64,000 nt of DNA from Limonium bicolor (taxonomy: Eukaryota > Streptophyta > Magnoliopsida > Caryophyllales > Plumbaginaceae), in the NCBI GenBank assembly GCA_023374045.1, contig CM041781.1:141414982-141478981 (forward strand). Reading direction: 5' to 3'. The notes under the pieces were generated by a model. The model was not told the DNA's origin. It saw only the letters and a program-made list of their open reading frames with translations, and searched no databases. A program made the position numbers and the translations under genes. Shown here piece after piece: positions 35,600-50,239 of the stretch (positions are counted from its first letter, which is position 1; each line of letters opens with the position of its first letter).

Positions 35600-36112
35600 T
35601 AAAAAGGGTTACGCCCACGTACCCCTACAAGTATACACAAAACGAAAAGAAATTGTTGGATACTTGTCTCGCATAGAGTCTTCTAACTCCCATGTCGCCT
35701 CCTCAATATCGTGGTTTTACCACAGAGCTTTGACCATTGTAATGGTCTTGTTTCTTGTCTCCCTAGTGTTGGAGTTTAACATGCGAACTGGGGTCTCATC
35801 ATATCTAAATGTAGGCTTTAGCTCTAGTGTCTCAGCTCTAAGTTATGTTATGGGTGAGGCACACATTGCCTTAGCTGAGAAATGTGAAACACGTTGTGCA
35901 TTCTCCCTAATTTAACATATGAGTCTAATCTGTAGGCTAATGGGCCCACTCGCTCCATAATAAGGTACGGTCCTATATAATTCTTTTAAGTTTGTCCTTC
36001 TGCCAAAATCTAAAATAAAATTCCCTTCATAGGTGAAATTTTAAGGAAGACTCGATCGCCTATTGCGAACTCGAGATTTCTCGTATGGACGTCAGCATAT
36101 GACTTCTGTCCG
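35600..36112 (-). pseudogene. Element B integrase C-end and chromodomain remnant, copy 1
   Basis: The reverse complement aligns with element A 25180-25650: words matching ENMK..., QKSYADV, the GD-VFL...SPMKG block, ERVGPLAYRL, VFHISQL, then an EEATWEL-like end. Many stops and frameshifts, plus an insert between the ENMK-like and QKSYADV-like parts. It shows B descends from a complete gag-pol element. Confidence 0.75.
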
Positions 36113-39105
36113 TTTACGAGGTCTATCCCTCAAGAATATATGTATTCTTTGATATGTTCTCTAGTGCATTAGTATGCTTTTATTTATTTTATTTTATTTT
36201 TGAATCCCGTATGTATGGGTGAAGGTGATCTCCTATCTTGTAATTTGCCATTACTATTTTATGGCTTGTTTAAACTGTTTGTGTATAATACACTTTCATC
36301 AATCGCTTCTTAGCTGTAGTCGTCGACGCTCAGGTCTTGTATTAATATTGGGCATACTCAAAATCCCTTTCTTTAGGTTATCATCTTGTTATTCCGGTAT
36401 TTGAATTTACTGTCGCCATAAACGGCTTTCGTTTTCACTGTAAAGTATGAGCTACGGTCGAGCCGTGCATCTTATATATATTATAGAAATATTTCTTTAT
36501 GTTATTGGTTCGCCTGCTATTGGTAGTATATACACGATTATTATCGTTTGTTCATCAAGTATACCACAGTAGGGTTCCTGTTAAGGTTTCGAACTAGGTG
36601 TAGTTTCCTCTCAATTAAACATGTTATTGTGATTGTGAATCAACTCTGGTGAGTTTAATAATAATGTTTATACTCTTTATTTTCTACCATGTTTATAGGT
36701 AGGTTCCCCTTTAATAAATTGAGTTTTAATTTATAAAGAAAGACATGGAAGTCGATCCTTCTTCCAGATGGCAATTTGGCCATATTTTAGAAGATAGTTA
36801 GAGAATACTGTTATTATAAGTAATTTTCTCTTTATCTCATATTTGATTTATCAACACGGTTCATGGGATAATAATAGTTAGTATTTCCCTCATAATTGAT
36901 TATTTTTCCGATATATGCGGAGTTGTTTTAGCTATTAAATCTTCTCGGGGTAATCTAGGCAACTTAACTCCTAACTTATACCTTCCACTACTCATATACT
37001 TCATTTATTAAATTTTTATATTAAATTAGGAATAAATTACTTATCACAGAAATATTTGTGACCACTTGTAAGGAGTCTCAGGAATTACCCAACCCTGACG
37101 GGGTCAGCGTCAGTGTTGAACTATCCTTCCACACCATTTTGTGTTTGGTTTTCCCTGATCTGACCAGGATCAAGTTCGACCTCCCACGTCAAATATCAAA
37201 CAATCACATAATTGTCATCTTCCAAATTTTTATCTTTTCAAACTTTGTGACGTGGAAAGTACTACATTTTCTCCTGATCACTAAACTATTAATCCAATAT
37301 CTGTTATAACCTATACTTGAATCTAGGGTATCACCAAAATCCCCAGAACAATATTCCTTTGATCAAATCATCAAGCGGGGAAGCCAGTTTTTCCTCTTGG
37401 CTTAAAAGGTAGATTTTTACTACGGCATTTAGGCTCATACTGTCTAATAACTATATCTACCAATCAATTTAACTCTTAAATCCATCATACAAGTAATAAA
37501 TTCCATCATGGACTTGCATACTTTAGAATACTCTCTTCACTTTAAAAGGCTTATCTAGTATTTCTCCTATCAGGGCTTGATTATTGCCTATACTTGATTA
37601 TCATCAGTTGGAGCAAAGACAGTCACAGTTAGACTTTTAAGTAAAAATTTCCATAACTCAATTAACAACTACAGTCCATAAATATTATCTCCTATTCCTT
37701 AAAGCTTTTCCTTATTCCATCTAAAATCCATAAATCAGGTGAATCATATGTTCACCCTAGTCAAATATCTCTTAATATTAGTATCATCTCAACTAAGGAT
37801 TTCTAGTTTGAATCTTATTGTGTAGTAACAGGACAATCAAGGCTTATTGTTTGTTTTTATCTCTTAGAAACGTGGTTAATCCACTAGCTCAATGGCTTCC
37901 AAAATAAGTCGGTTAGGTATGTCAAATAGGGGATTTAGAATCACAGGGTTTAGTATATAACGTTAAGACAGTTTACGTATAAAATAATGGTTACAAACCT
38001 AGGGTATGTTTCCCTACTTTTATATTAAATTACACTCATTTTGTGTATATATTGTTTCACCCTCTTATATAACTTACGCTCACTCTCTGTGTATGTATTG
38101 GTTTAAGCCTTGGTATAATTGACACTACCTTTATTGTAAGTGTTAAGGAAAATCATTTTGTTACCATGTTTACACTAAAGTTTATATTACATATGTTTTA
38201 ACCTTAGTTGATTCATTGCGATCTTTTTTCGCATTCATAATTTGAGCTGTCATAGCAGACATATGTTCGTATAAATTTATAAGGTTTGTATAGGACATGT
38301 GTCTCAAAGTGGGGTAGGTAAATTTAATGGTACTCAACCCTCTGAAATGTATTAATACGCTAAATGCTTTAGGTTTACTCCCTCCAATTTTATATATATT
38401 TAACATTTGCTATTGCTAATCAGGTATTTCTCCCCCACTTTAAAAAGTATATATTCAAGATTTGTTCTCACACTCCTTTTTTTTCTTTTTAATTGGGAGT
38501 CCAGCGTTGTTATATATTGGTACTAGCTGAGACCCTTGGTATTTGCTCAGGTATTTAAAAACCCGTGCTTATCCATTATGGATGTTTAGTTATATTTTTG
38601 AGATCCTATTTCTCAATTGTCATACTTCAAGGTTTCTCACTATTTTCTCTCGGAGTTTGTAAGAGATTGTAAGATTTCCTAGACTCGCACTGAGCGGTAA
38701 GCTCGGTGCCTGGGTATCCCATAAAATTTCAATGTTTGCTCTTTACGTGAGCTCTTTTGACAGTTCCTATAGTCTTAAGTATTTATATTAATGTATCCTT
38801 CTACATGACATCTGCTCGTCATTTAGGCAGGTCATAATTTGTAGTTAAGTATTTCGTGGGTAGTATCATTCCGGGTCAAAGTACTTGGCGTTATGCCTCG
38901 GGATATTCCCGACCTTCGCTCATAGGCTCAGGTGACCACGGTCTCATAGGTAAGGAAATAATTATCGAAGTATCCCATTATGTGAGAGGTTACCTAATTT
39001 AGGTCTCTCTAAAGTTGGTACTTACTAGTCTCCTATAAGTCTCATCGACTAATATTTATAAACCACATTTATGCATTATGCATTAGGTTTAAGTTCTAGG
39101 CTTAC

Positions 39106-40227
39106 CGGTTTCGCGCTGAGCGCTCACCTCAGCGCCTGAAGTTCCCACTGTGTACCGGGTATTTCTTCGTGGATCTATCTCCTTTCCCTTATGACTCCCG
39201 GATGAGGATGGCTGTCCTCCCGGTCCTGTAGTATAAGTATTAGTCTGCGGCGCTTGACCTCCTCCGGGTCCGCCCGTTTCCACAGCTGGTGCCCTCTACG
39301 AGCCCCTAGCTCCTTTGTATACCCGGCTCCCTGGGTTGGAAAAGCATTCGTAATCCCTGTGACCTTCCTTTTTGCAATGACGGCACTCCACCTTCCTTCC
39401 TGCGCAATCTATGCCTGGGTGATCCTTTCCACAACGTTTACAGTAATAGTGTCGTCAGGTTGGCTTGTTGCCTCTAGGTGGTGCTGTTCTTAGTGGTTGA
39501 GCATCAATAGCTGGGCCGGTCAGACGAGGGATCTGCTCCTTCGTCTTCTGACCTTGGAAATCCATCCGCCCTTTCTTCTTTTCAAAGAATTTCTTCTGCT
39601 TTTTGCAGTAACCACCAGAGGTGGCTCCACCATCATCTCCTTCAGTATACTTCCTTTCTTTCTTCCTTCGTCGGAGTAGTCGACTCCTGGTATATAGTTC
39701 ATCAAACTGATGCACCGTGCGCAGTACTGGTCAACTGTTTGACTCCCTTGGATTAAGGACTTGATCTCCTGCCTTCTTCTTTGTTTTATGTGTTCGGGGT
39801 AGTACTTCTCCCGCAACACTTCTATGAACTCTGTCCATTCAAATTCCGGTGTAGCTCTGCGGTGGCCCTCAATAGTCCGCCACCAAATGTCAGCTGCGCC
39901 CTTCAGGTTGTAAGCGGCGATGTCGACTTGCTGGTTTTCTGGAACTCCGACAGTCTTGAATGCCTTCTGGTGCTTTGCAATGAACTTCTCCAGTGCGGCG
40001 GGGTCCGGTTCCCCTGAATAAGTTGGTACTTTCGCGTTTGCAACGCTCTTCAACCAGTTGGTTTCTCTGGGCCGCGGCGGGTGGGGTATGGCTCCCGTAA
40101 ATTGAGCTCCTAGCTGTTGCGCGAAAGTTGCCATGGCTGCTGTTAGGTCTTGTACTGTTGGAACATCCGCCGGTGTCTCGCTACTGCGTCCACTGTTGTC
40201 TCCTCGTGGTCCTTCGCTGGTCGACAT
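39106..40227 (-). pseudogene. gag: Element B gag, copy 1
   Basis: Starts MSTSEGPRGDNSGRSSE at 40227. The Retrotrans_gag domain (about 40050-39700) has NWLKSVANAKVPTYSGEPD, NLKGAADIWW and LREKYYPEHIKQRRR. It runs open to 39520, then shifts frame into RLLRRRKKERKYTEG... and again into two zinc knuckles, CKRCGKDHPGIDC and CRHCKKEGHRDYEC (about 39450-39340), a Gly/Pro/Ser-rich tail, and a donor-like CCG/GTAAGCC at 39105. The domain order and the donor after the knuckles match element A's gag. Frame breaks are few. Translation likely supplies or supplied a capsid while RT came from another element. Confidence 0.85.
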
Positions 40228-40414
40228 CTAAGATAGCATATTTTTATTTCTACTCGGTTTGCTACACCGTATCACATACACAATCAAAACATGTAAGTAA
40301 GCTAACTATTAGTAATAAATATCCCTAGGGTTTTCTTTCTAGGTCACGAGTCCTCACAGACGTTTCCCGTAACCCAATATTCCTATGCTCATTGTCCTAG
40401 ACTCAGTATCTTTC

Positions 40415-40442
40415 ATCAGAGCGGTACTCCGCTCTGATACCA
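40415..40442 (-). promoter_or_regulatory. Primer-binding site and hairpin of element B, copy 1
   Basis: The minus strand reads TGGTATCAGAGC (40442-40431), the tRNA-iMet type. Arms ATCAGAGCGG (40415-40424) and CCGCTCTGAT (40429-40438) make a perfect 10-bp hairpin with a 4-nt loop. Confidence 0.9.
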
Positions 40443-40447
40443 CTTTT

Positions 40448-43400
40448 TGTAACACCCCTAAACTTAATCCTGTAATGACGTCATAACTCGTAGCATAATA
40501 AATAGCAAATCGCAGCGGAAAATAAAACTAACTATCCTTGGTGTTACACGCCGTCACTCACCCTTGTGAGTAACAAGGCATCCTTACTTTTCCAACATTA
40601 CAACTTCCACACGCTGTGATGAACAGGTACTGAGCACTCTACTTATTACAAACCAAATCCAACTAAATGAGCAACTAACTGAAATACAACAAACTCCAAA
40701 GTATAATACATAACAAATCCACAAGTGTTTTATAAAAACACAGCGGCTACCCTGTTCCCCGCACTCCGGCTTGTGTATTCTTCAGAGACCTGAAATGTTT
40801 GGCCCAATGAAGGGCTCAGCAAACTATGCTGGTATGCTAAATGTAGTCCTAAGTCTTCTAGATTCCTTAAGTCGTTTTAGCCATCTTGATATTAGATTCT
40901 TTACATGAAATACCGGTTTACAATAATACAGTAACAACTGTAAACACTTAACAAAACATAACAATCCACCTGTAAACGCCAGTGTACAATAGTACACAAC
41001 ATCAATAATCACACAACAATAACCACACAACAATAAACAATAATCACACATTAGTAAACCATAACAATAATCAAACGAGATACACGTATTAAACTGCACT
41101 TGTTAGTTAGTCACTTGGCTCTTATCCTTTAAAACAATCATTTAACCTTTCCCAATTAATTTTACCTCAAGTGTCATGTTAAGATAAACCTTAATAAATT
41201 GTGGACGAATGTCCCCTGGGTTCCAAAGGAACCGTTACCAACGGACCTTCTGGCCCTGGATAAATATATGTAATGACCGATTCGGTCGAACCTGTGCACC
41301 TACGGCAGTGCCCTCCGCCATCCCCGAATGTGGCTGATGGATTTCGAGTGACTCCATTATAGTCCCTCGTTGTGATCACAATGCGCAACCAGAAGGTCGG
41401 AACGATCTGGATTCCTCTCTTATAAGTTAGCCCTTTTTGTCAGTGACACAATAACCAATATTTGAATTAATACCTTAACAGTTGACCACTGTTAGGTCAA
41501 TAATACCTAGAGGTCAGTTAGTCTTTTTTTTTCCCAGTTTAGATGTGTAAACTTTAGTCACAAGACATTCGCGCGTAAAATTCAACGCAACAGTTTGGGC
41601 AATCCCACATACAATATCAATCACATAAAATCATAGATATCTTCTTAAACATTTAAACACACAATGTCTGGACCTTAGGATAATCCTTAGGACATTCAAC
41701 CACACAATTAACATACCGTTCACCAAGAAAACTGCTAGCTTGTCAAACTCCTATTCAGTAGTCCCTCCCCGTACGCTGTTATTTAAACATGCAATACCGG
41801 TAGTATTAATATACTATTCACTAAATATTAGAGTACTGTTACTTTAGTGTTTATACTCGTCGTATAATAACTCCGTATGTTATTTATTTTCTCCTGTTAT
41901 TTAACAGTGGTTCTAGATAACCTAGCTGTTCATTATTTTATGTGAAACTCACATGTGATAATGAATTATCATTTATACGGTACATCTTCACCTCATCAAT
42001 TATATACTTATAGTTATTTTCACTTATCATTTATATTATATCCCTTGGTCATTTTTATTATGACCAAAATTATTTTATAAACTCTATATTATATTCCTTA
42101 ATATACCATACACATTATATTACCTAGTTTCACTTCCTTGCCTTATTAAATTACAAAACCAATCTTATTAATTCGGCATTATATATTATACCCAACAACT
42201 TAATAAATAACCACATAAAATTTTCCGGTAGTCATAATTGATCCCGTTAACTTTTACAACTTAACAAATAACCATATACTCTTATAATTTATTAAATACT
42301 CTTATCAGTTTCGAAAATTGTAAAACAATTATATTAACTTCTATAAATTGCTAAATAACCTTATAATTTTTTAATCCACTAATTACCCACATTAACCTTT
42401 GTAAATATTAATTAACCACCTTACTTTTACAAATCACCAAATACTCTTATTATCTCGGTAATTACAAATTAATACCACCAATTTTTATAAATTACTAATT
42501 AAGCCCATAAGCTCTTCGGTTTAATCATATAGTTTTCTTTATCAACACTTTTAACCCCAAAACTTTATATAAGTTACATATTAACTCATAAACCATAGTT
42601 TTAATATTAATTTCTTCAAATAACCAAAGTAACCCATATCTTTTCTTAAATTGCATTTCCGCCCATATTAATTTCTATCTTCCATATATATTTCCATAAA
42701 TTACATATTCACCCCAAAACTTTTATAAACTTAATATTTTATGTCATAAATCATTTTAACCCAAAGTTTTTAGTCAACACTTTGACCAAGACTTAATTTC
42801 ACAATTAATACTTAAATATACCCATAAAATCATAGGTAATTTTCGGCAATACACTATACTTCCCAATAATTACCAAATAGTCCCAAAACTTTATAGATTG
42901 TTATTTTAACACTTAAACTCTTATTTAAATTCACCAAAATTCATAATATTAATTCCTACCTTATATTATATCATAAATATACCAAATTAATCCTTTAGTT
43001 CTCGGCAATTACAATAAACACCCCAAACGTTTCAAAATTTATATTTTTGCCACAAAACTTATTAAACTAGCCATATAAATACTTGTAGCTATTTTTAATA
43101 CTCCCAAAATTTATAATATAAGTTAATATACTTATATATTCGAAAATCACCCAAATAATGTAATTCATTCTCGGTTCCAATTTTATTTTACTATATAGTT
43201 TTAAAAACTTGCTTTAAACCTTATAATAAATACATATAAATGTATATAAGCCATATAACACTTCTAAAAATTATACTAATGACTTAGAATGATTATAAAC
43301 TAAAAATAGAACATATTATCCTTAGATACTTCGGTTTTAATATAGGTGCATCCTAATTAATTCTTCTGACACATTTTTTTATACCTTAAGGTAATAATCT

Positions 43401-46095
43401 TACCTTATATGTTGTAAATTATTTTCTTGGTAATATAACCTATAGTTTTTCGGCCTTCCTTTATTTAGAGGTTATACAAAATTTTTATACCAAAGTTTGA
43501 AGTTTAAATCAAACTTAAACTTAATACACCTTATTTATATAAACTTACCCTTAAATCAAGACAACTCTTGTGCTTGATTTTTCCTTGAATTTCCAAGCTC
43601 CCCAAATGATATATTGAAGTTGGTAAATCGAATTCCTTGTACATATATAGGAGATTTATTTGTTAGACTTCTAACAAGAGTTTATAAATGGTATTTGTAT
43701 AAATTTTACAAGAGTTTACCTTAGGAATTTATCAAGGTATTTTTGCTACACCTTGAGATGATTGTAGATCCAATTTTTCCTTCATGCAAAATGAGAGAGT
43801 ATGGATTTAGGAGGCATATATTTTCGGACATATAGAAGGAAATTGTCTAAGATTTTCAAACATGAAAATACCTTAGATTAATCTTGATTACTCCTTGAAT
43901 TGATGTTGAATCAAGACAACTCCTTGGAGAATAATTGATGGCGAATTCTTGCAAGTTTGATAGGTTTATTCTTGCTTCAAGACTTGATAGAATTAACTAG
44001 GAAATTACATTAAAATGGTGTTAGGAATTGTTACACCATTAATAGAGTTTATTAGCATTTATGAATTAAGTTAGGAATTGAACAAGGAAGCAAGGAGAGA
44101 GCTAGGAGGTTGACATACCAGTTCGTGAAGATGGCAAAGAATTGAAGTTGCCATTCACGAACGTTTTAAGGTAAGTTCCCAATTGCTTTTGTTTATTATC
44201 TTTTTGATTACATTTATTTGATTAATATTTGTTGCATAATTAATTCACCATTATTTGCTAACCTCATAGGCTTACGGCCGCTGTGATAGAATTATTGAGT
44301 TAGGCATCCCAATTATGCATTCCCATCGGCTAGAATGGATGGACCTCATTAAATTTAGATTGTTAATGTTGTTAATGGATTAGGCTTTATCTAAAGCTAA
44401 GTATAATATTGACTAATTAACTCATTGTTTTATATTTTTTTTTTGCAGGTATATACGATCGGTGCAGACATGGACTGAAGCGGCAACTCACATGCACTCA
44501 TGGTAATCTTTTATCTATCTTTGTTTATATACTAATGTTGTTTAATTAACTAATTCATTTGTGTTTTGTGCAGGTGGGTAACGATCGCATGTCTGGAGCC
44601 ATATACAAGCAATTCATCATGCACTAAAGCGACAAGAATAATGGTGTTAGTTTAATTTGATTTCTTATATCATTATACTTATCTATTTACTAACTTGTTT
44701 GTTTTGCAGTGGACATGATCGGTTCGCAGACATGGAGCCTAATGGGGACGCCACTACTGCTGCTTTCTTCACGTTAATGGAGTGCCCACTGCTGATATTA
44801 GTTTGCTGATTGATATTAATTATTCATGGCTTTATTCAGTATATGTTATCTTGTTTTAATCTATTGAATCATTCTACCTTGCAGGTGTGTTGGTCAACGT
44901 CCACATGTGGGAGCATAAGGGAGTTCCACATCATGACCTTCACGTGAAAGAAGTACTAGCCAATCTAGACTGGTTTATAGTACTAATTGATCATATCTTG
45001 TTTCTTTGTTTATGTTGCAGGTGTGGTGCTCGTCATGGCTGGAGCAGTGGAAATCCCACTTGAAGAGTCTATTCGCTAATGGAGTAATACAAAGCCAACA
45101 ATCACATGTTATTGTTACGGTAATCTACTAACTATTATATTAGATTTTGTTTTATAATACTACTAACCTTATCTTGTTTTGCAGTATACGAAGTGGAGCA
45201 TTTAATTAGGCTGTTATTTTGCTCCATTATTATAGACAACTCGCTAGATGAGTCATCTTAGCATATAACATATTTTGTAATAAAACTAGCCAAAATAGAC
45301 TAGAATTTCCGCCCAACATAGGAATAAATTGAGACTGATTTTTCATTTGATTTTTTTGTTGCATTATATTGTACTAAGACCATACTAATATGTGTAATAG
45401 GTACCAGCCTTTAATTGCCACATTTTTATTATGGCAAAAGATGAAAGTTTTAAGGTAAAAGTGCTGATTTTAGGTACCTTTTTGTACTAAAAATCGCCCC
45501 CATTTATTCTATGAGTTTCAAGTGTTTTTTTACATTGTTTATAGTCAATAATAATATATTGAAGTGTCACATTGAGTTATATAGGGTTATATAAACCCAT
45601 AACACAATTTTTAGGTTACCCGGGTAAAAAGGAGCGTTAAGAAACTCCCCCGAGTATTTTATCTTTGAAGAAGTAGCTTGGAAATTCTCTTTAGAATGAT
45701 TAATAATAATTTTAGGAACTCTAAGAATAATTTATATAGGGTTTCGTGCCACCTTGGCACTCCTCCTAGGCATTCCCCCCGGGCCTTTATGGGCCCACAT
45801 CGGGAACTTCCGAGAACTTTGTATTTTTACTCAGTTCTAACTGAGAACTTGTATTTTAAAGATCATAAAATGATCCTTGGTTAAAATTCGTATAATGTCC
45901 ATAGCTTATATAATTGTTTAACTTAAGGTCGGGCTTTTAACGCTCGTTTCTGACCTTAAGGAGTTTAGGTGCGTTTTTAACGCCCAAGTGTTTATGTGTT
46001 TTTCTTAGGGTTTAATAAACCCAAATAATATTTATAATTCCTCAAATAATATTTATTTACTTATATTTAATTATTTAATTGTTAGGGGTATTTCA
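40448..46095 (-). repeat. Element B LTR copy 2 (central)
   Basis: Shared between the two internal regions; 5648 bp. It has no target duplication at its own edges, as expected for an LTR shared in a recombinant array. Confidence 0.93.
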
Positions 46096-46729
46096 GTCTA
46101 CCCCCTTAAAAGGACTTCGTCCCGAAGTCATAATTTATATTTGTTCATCCTATGGAATCAAGTTCCTCTTATCTATTCCCTGTAATACCTATCATTCCAG
46201 GGTGTCAATATTATATTGACATCTCTATATCACATCACACTCTGAGTGTATATAATTCCTATAGACAATATTCTTTATTCGTGATAATAATATATCACAG
46301 CATAATAACTTAATAAATACTGTAAAACAATGCGTGTTCCAACTTCCTAGCTATCCCACTCGGTCATCACTGCACAAGTGCAATACCAAATCCTCAGTCC
46401 TACAGAGTGCAGAGGCGTAAACCCTTGGCAGTGAATCTCTTATGTGATTGTAGGAATAAAATAAATATACTGTAAAATAATTAAGTGCTTCATAAACATT
46501 GAAGTGTTACATAGAACACACAAATGATCATTCAAGTGTCACATAGGACATATCATAAATTACCAAATGTCACATAGGACATACTAATACCCACCCAAAT
46601 ATCACATAGGACATAACCATCTAATTAATTGCACACATGCGCAACAACAATCAACACAAATAACCATTCACCAAACAATATAGACTGCAGATATGCAAGT
46701 CGCATGTGGTGCTCTAACCCCCCTTAAAA

Positions 46730-47240
46730 AGGGTTACGCCCACGTACCCCTACAAGTATACACAAAACGAAAAGAAAATTGTTGGATACTTGTCTCGCAT
46801 AGAGTCTTCTAACTCCCATGTCGCCTCCTCAATATCGTGGTTTTACCACAGAGCTTTGACCATTGTAATGGTCTTGTTTCTTGTCTCCCTAGTGTTGGAG
46901 TTTAACATGCGAACTGGGGTCTCATCATATCTAAATGTAGGCTTTAGCTCTAGTGTCTCAGCTCTAAGTTATGTTATGGGTGAGGCACACATTGCCTTAG
47001 CTGAGAATGTGAAACACGTTGTGCATTCTCCCTAATTTAACATATGAGTCTAATCTGTAGGCTAATTGGCCCACTCGCTCCATAATAAGGTACGGTCCTA
47101 TATAATTCTTTTAAGTTTTCCTTCTGCCAAAATCTAAAATAAAATTCCCTTCATAGGTGAAATTTTAAGGAAGACTCGATCGCCTATTGCGAACTCGAGA
47201 TTTCTCGTATGGACGTCAGCATATGACTTCTGTCCGTTTA
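46730..47240 (-). pseudogene. Element B integrase C-end and chromodomain remnant, copy 2
   Basis: Same decayed block as at 35600-36112, with the same insert, so the decay predates the duplication. Confidence 0.72.
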
Positions 47241-50239
47241 CGAGGTCTATCCCTCAAGAATATATGTATTCTTTGATATGTTCTCTAGTGCATTAGTATG
47301 CTTTTATTTATTTTATTTTATTTTTGAATCCCGTATGTATGGGTGAAGGTGATCTCCTATCTGTAATTTGCCATTACTATTTTATGGCTTGTTTAAACTG
47401 TTTGTGTATAATACACTTTCATCAATCGCTTCTAGCTGTAGTCGTCGACGCTCAGGTCTTGTATTATATTGGGCATACTCAAAATCCCTTTCTTTAGGTT
47501 ATCATCTTGTTATTCCGGTATTTGAATTTACTGTCGCCATAAACGGCTTTCGTTTTCACTGTAAAGTATGAGCTACGGTCGAGCCGTGCATCTTATATAT
47601 ATTATGAAAATATTTCTTTATGTTATTGGTTCGCCTGCTATTGGTAGTATATACACGATTATTATCGTTTGTTCATCAAGTATAACACAGTAGGGTTCCT
47701 GTTAAGGTTTCGAACTAGGTGTAGTTTCCTCTCAATTAAACATGTTATTGTGATTGTGAATCAACTCTGGTGAGTTTTAATATAATGTTTATACTCTTTA
47801 TTTTCTACCATGTTTAAGGTAGGTTCCCCTTTAAAAATTGAGTTTTAATTTATAAGAAAGACATGGAAGTCGATCCTTCTTCCAGATGGCAATTTGGCCA
47901 TATTTTAGAAGATAGTTAGAGAATACTGTTATTATAAGTAATTTCTCTCTTTATCTCATATTTGATTTATCAACACGGTTCATGGGATAATAATAGTTAG
48001 TATTTCCCTCATAATTGATTATTTTTCCGATATATGCGGAGTTGTTTTAGCTATTAAATCTTCTCGGGGTATCTAGGCAACTTAACTCCTAACTTATACC
48101 TTCCACTACTCATATACTTCATTTATTAAATTTTTATATTAAAATTAGGAATAAATACTTACTTATCACAGAAATATTTGTGACCACTTGTAAGGAGTCT
48201 CAGGAATTACCCACCCTGACGGGGTCAGCGTCAGTGTTGAACTATCCTTCCACACCATTTTGTGTTTGGTTTTTCCTTGATCTGACCAGGATCAAGTTCG
48301 ACCTCCCACGTCAAATATCAAACATCACATAATTGTCATCTTCCAAATTTTTATCTTTTCAAACTTTGTGACGTGGAAAGTCTACATTTTCTCCTGATCA
48401 CTAACTATTAATCCAATATCTGTTATAACCTATACTTGAATCTAGGGTATCACCAAAACCCCAGAACAATATTCCTTTGATCAAATCATCAAGCGGGGAA
48501 GCCAGTTTTTCCTCTTGGCTTAAAAGGTAGATTTTTACTACGGCATTTAGGCTCATACTGTCTAATAACTATATCTACCCAATCAATTTAACTCTTAAAA
48601 AATCCATCATACAAGTATAAATTCCATCATGGACTTGCATACTTTAGAATACTCTCTTCACTTTAAAAGGCTTATCTAGTATTTCTCCTATCAGGGCTTG
48701 ATTTTTGCCTATACTTGATTATCATCAGTTGGAGCAAAGACAGTCACAGTTAGACTTTTAAGTAAAAATTTCCATAACTCAATTAACAACTACAGTCCAT
48801 AAATATTATCTCCTATTCCTTAAAGCTTTTCCTTATTCCATCTAAAATCCATAAATCAGGTGAATCATATGTTCACCCTAGTCAAATATCTCTTAATATT
48901 ATATCATCTCAACTAAGGATTTCTAGTTTGAATCTTATTGTGTAGTAACAGGACAATCAAGGCTTATTGTTTGTTTTTTATCTCTTAGAAACGTGGTTAA
49001 TCCACTAGCTCAATGGCTTCCCAAAAATAATCGGTTTAGGTATGTCAAATAGGGGATTTAGAATCACAGGGTTTAGTATATAACGTTAAGACAGTTTACG
49101 TATAAAATAATGGTTTACAAACCTAGGGTATTTTTCCCTACTTTTATATTAAATTACACTCATTTTTGTGTATATATTGTTTCACCCCTCTTATATACTT
49201 ACTTACGCTCACTCCTCTGTGTATGTATTGGTTTAAGCCTTTGGTATAATTGACACTACCTTTATTGTAAGTGTTAGGAAAATCATTTTGTTACCATGTT
49301 TACACTAAAGTTTATATTACATATGTTTTATGTTTTAACCTAGTTGATTCATTGCGATCTTTTATTCGCATTCATAATTTGAGCTGTCATAGCAGACATA
49401 TGTTCATATAAATTTATAAGGTTTGTATAGGACATGTGTCTCAAGTGGGGTAGGTAAATTTAATGGTACTCAACCCCTCTGAAATGTATTAATACGCTAA
49501 ATGCTTTAGGTTTACTCCCTCCAATTTTATATATATTTACATTTGCTATTTCTAATCAGGTATTTCTCCCCCACCTTTAAAAAGTATATATTCAAGATTT
49601 GTTCTCACACTCCTTTTTTTTCTTTTTAATTGGGAGTCCCAGCGTTGTTATATATGGTACTAGCTGAGACCCTTGGTATTTGCTCAGGTATTTAAAACCC
49701 GTGCTTATCCATATGGGATGTTTAGTTATATTTTTGAGATCCTATTTCTCAATTGTCATACTTCAGGTTTCTCACTATTTTCTTTCTTCTCTCGGAGTTT
49801 GTAAGAGATTGTAAGATTTCCTAGACTCGCACTGAGCGGTAAGCTCGGTGCCTGGGTATCCCATAAAATTTCAATGTTTGCTCTTTACGTGAGCTCTTTT
49901 GACAGTTCCTATAGTCTTAAGTATTTATATTAATGTATCCTTCTACATGACATCTGCTCATCATTTAGGCAGGTCATAATTTGTAGTTAAGTATTTCGTG
50001 GGTAGTATCATTCCGGGTCAAAGTACTTGGCGTTATGCCTCGGGATATTCCCGACTTCGCTCATAGGCTCAGGTGACCACGGTCTCATAGGTAAGGGAAA
50101 TAATTATCGAAGTATCCCATTATGTGAGAGGTTACCTAATTTAGGTCTCTCTAAAGTTGGTACTTACTAGTCTCCTATAAGTCTCATCGACTAATATTTA
50201 TAACACACATTTATGCATTATGCATTAGGTTTAATTGCT

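Larger units (their letters stand above)
34968..40447 (-). other. Element B internal region 1
   Basis: On the minus strand: primer site, gag, about 3 kb of AT-rich sequence with no recognised domain, integrase/chromodomain tail, two polypurine-like tracts (reverse complements of about 35594-35607 and 34968-34982). The gap 36120-39105 has no protein I recognise; one 74-codon ORF (38182-38406, minus) is unassigned and not clearly kept in internal region 2. Confidence 0.85.

Noticed and set aside
35511..35915. 134-codon plus-strand ORF with hydrophobic stretches
   Set aside because: It is the antisense of the integrase/chromodomain remnant in element B.
38182..38406. 74-codon minus-strand ORF in B internal 1 as a captured gene
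   Set aside because: No recognisable domain, and the second internal copy carries indels that break it; there is too little to call a gene.
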